Shown piece after piece: positions 61,496 to 64,000 of a DNA stretch of 64,000 bases. The notes below the pieces were generated by a model. That model was not told the DNA's origin, searched no databases, and was given only the letters and a program-made list of their open reading frames with translations. The stretch is taken from assembly GCA_013398275.1 (NCBI GenBank), contig VZSE01004120.1:723798-787797 (forward strand). Direction: 5' to 3'. Numbering within the stretch: position 1 is the first letter of the stretch; the number at the start of each line of letters is the position of its first letter. The position numbers were made by a program, and so were the translations under genes. Source of the DNA: Promerops cafer. Lineage: Eukaryota; Chordata; Aves; Passeriformes; Nectariniidae.

Positions 61496-64000
61496 GAGCA
61501 CAGAATTTATTCCTTCTTAGATGCCCTAGATATTTCAAAATACAGATATTTAAAATCTATAAATAGTAATAGAAATTTTAAAATAATGACACTTTTTGGG
61601 CACTTTCATACTTATAGAAGTAGTCAGTAAATTTTTTTCAAATGTATCTAATAGCAGGTTTGATAGGTAGTGTATTGTACAAAAAAATAAATTACATTTA
61701 AAAATATAACAGGAAAAAAAAATCAACCATACATTAAATCCTTCTTCTGTCTCATTTTATACACTGCTTAAAACTTCTTTTATTAGTCCTGAGGATCGGA
61801 TTAATTCTTCATTTGCACTCATGTAATATGTATGCCTGTACATAGTCAAGCAGGACGTATATTTCTATACCCAGGTTTTATTATATGTATTAAAGACAAC
61901 TTGAGTTTTTCACAGTTAGTCAGACTTATTTTAGGAATGACATTGTCTACTATCTTCTGGATTCTTATGAACACATTCTCCCACAAAATCCCCTCATTTT
62001 TCCTGTATAAGCAGTCCCCATTCCCTCTAACAATCATGCAGAGACATTTTATTTTTTTACCCTCAAAAGATTAAATAAATATACTTTGCCCATCTTCAGC
62101 TTTCATAACATTAACATATGTGTGAAACAACTAAAAGTCATTAAATGATTTCTTTATTTTTCAGGAAACATAACAGTTGAAATTCCTGCTCTTGTGAAAT
62201 TCTTATCCTAGTGAATTTTGACACTGACTTCAGCAGAGTGAAGTTTCTGTTACCCAGTACTTCATTAATGCAATTTATGGAATATACATGCCTCCAAAAT
62301 ACAGTGCTCTATTAACAAGAGTTCATCCTTATCTTTGCTTGCTGATGCTAAGTGGGTTGCAGGAAAAGCTGGGAACCAGGTATTTTGGTTTTGCAATAGA
62401 TGTATGTAATGGTGTGCAGAGGTGCAATCAGATTCATAACTACTTTTCAACTGGCATAGGACTCTGAAGGATGATTTCAGAGACTGCTGAAGCCCTAAAC
62501 TGCCACAGAATGACCTGATTATTCTTTTTTTTTTTTTGTCCCAGAACAAACAATAATGTGATTCTTTTGCAAAAAAGTGTTCTGGTCTACAATTTCAGTG
62601 ACATTTTGAAAAATGCTGTATTTGATGATGTTTTGCAGTTTCATAATATCTTTTACTAAGTGTCACATATTTTTATAGTCATGGTAACAATAGTTTCAGA
62701 TTACATTTAAGCCTTTTATAATTGAAATCTTTGAACATTGAATAAACATTTCATAATGCAAATGTAATATTATGAAAATTAAGTTATTAAAATAGCAGAA
62801 TCAAACAGCAGAATTATTAAAATAACAGAGAAGAAACTGCGAACTCGTTCCTTTGTCTCAATATGTTCTATTAACTCACAAATCTGTTTTAAGAATGGGA
62901 TTATTTTCTCGTGTAGATGACTTTTTGTTGCTTAAATACTTCTGTGTGGCTCATTGTTTGATGTTGTTCCTGGAGGATAATTCATTGTCTCAAAGTATGC
63001 TTCTAGCAATCAATACTAGGAGTGACAGAACCTTGAAGAGTGTAACATAGAATAATTACTTTCATGAGACGTTTAATAGTAATGCTTTACAGAATTGAGA
63101 TGACTCATTGAGCTTAAGCCACATCCTTCAATTATGATAAGGCTTTTTTTTTCAGCAAAAGCTTTCAAGAATGCCAATATCTGAAATTCAGTGACTATAA
63201 ACTTAGACGAAACACACTATGAAAACAAATAAAGATCCTAGAGCTAGTGGGCTTTGTGAGGCCTTTTCTGCTGGCCTCTTCATACAACAGATGTCTCCTG
63301 AGAACTGTTTTCATTTGTCTTCCAACCCTGTTTTATGGTTTTTAAGATAAGACAGGAAAGCTATGTAGACCAGAGATACTTAAACAACAGAGTTTATCCT
63401 ACATCCTGACAAAAATATGCCTTAATTTACTGTAGATCATGCTTGCCTTGGACTAGCAAGCAGTTTGAAACAATATCTCTTTTTTCTAGATTTGTTGTGA
63501 CTTTTCAAATACACAGAGCACTGCTCGTACAGCATCAATACCTAGAAAGTTGCTTTTCACAATTTTCTGGAGTTCATCTTTTCCCCAACAAACTTTAACA
63601 TGCAATCATTCTTCTGCTCCCTATTTCTCTAAACATCAATTCATTAGCATAAAACAAAACAAAACTCACTGAATTGCTTTTATTTCTGGTTTCCAGAAAG
63701 ATCCTAAACATCTCTAGCATTGAAATATATATGAATATAGCTTTCTAGCTATCTAAATTCTGTCATTGCAATTGTAAAGACAGGAAATTCTTTTATAATT
63801 CTGCTTACTGCAGCATACACAAACTCTAGAGTTGGAGGCAAACATCCTGATTTCACAATTTCCTCAGAAGTTTGGGCTTTTAATCATTATGAGGTTAATT
63901 AAGATATTGCAAGATTTTTCAGATCTTGGATTAAGATTTAGTAACTGTCCTGGAGGCCATTTTGGTTAGTGTAATTTCTTAGGCTAATCTGCATTTGTTT
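61496..64000. other. AT-rich non-coding DNA to window end
   Basis: No gene, RNA or repeat is recognised. Frames of 60-94 codons show no domain. Confidence 0.55.

Overview
The window looks like intergenic or deep intronic DNA from a bird genome, probably a songbird (passerine). The evidence is fossil CR1 (chicken repeat 1) LINE copies on both strands, several with the avian CR1 3' end built from ATTCTATG-type octamers, plus several solo or decayed LTRs of families I associate with avian, mainly passerine, endogenous retroviruses (ERVs). The DNA is AT-rich apart from a few GC-richer islands, most of which coincide with repeats. The family names come from recall of repeat consensus sequences and were not checked by a search. 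No bacterial-type operon, CRISPR array, rRNA or tRNA was seen.

I found no credible host protein-coding gene. Every open frame is short (the longest is 218 codons), lacks recognisable domains, and in many cases lies within or antisense to a repeat. The only recognisable coding matter is broken CR1 reverse transcriptase. The clearest piece is at about 30.2-30.55 kb, where the catalytic FADD box survives beyond a stop and a frameshift.

Layout: 0-6.1 kb has no firm feature. A decayed LTR lies at 6.1 kb and a long solo LTR with a GC-rich core at 9.6-11.0 kb. A CR1 scrap follows at 13.8 kb and a minus-strand LTR at 15.1-15.7 kb. About 8 kb of featureless AT-rich DNA follows. An LTR cluster occupies 23.9-27.3 kb and includes a complete solo LTR with a perfect 5-bp target-site duplication. 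A dense CR1 block spans 29.1-34.5 kb and contains a CR1 nested inside another CR1 in the opposite direction. At 37.3-37.8 kb a CR1 3' end abuts a shrunken LTR, and another CR1 piece lies at 43.7 kb. From 44 to 58 kb the DNA is largely free of recognisable repeats apart from simple repeats. It holds stretches resembling conserved non-coding DNA (46.4 and 47.9 kb), an unclassified GC-richer block (48.9-49.6 kb), and a 47-N assembly gap inside an (AAAAT)n array. Three minus-strand CR1 pieces lie at 58.5-61.5 kb.

There are no genes here that act together. The interest lies in the repeat history, the possible regulatory sequence in the repeat-poor intervals, and the assembly gap. I did not find evidence of a new biological system.
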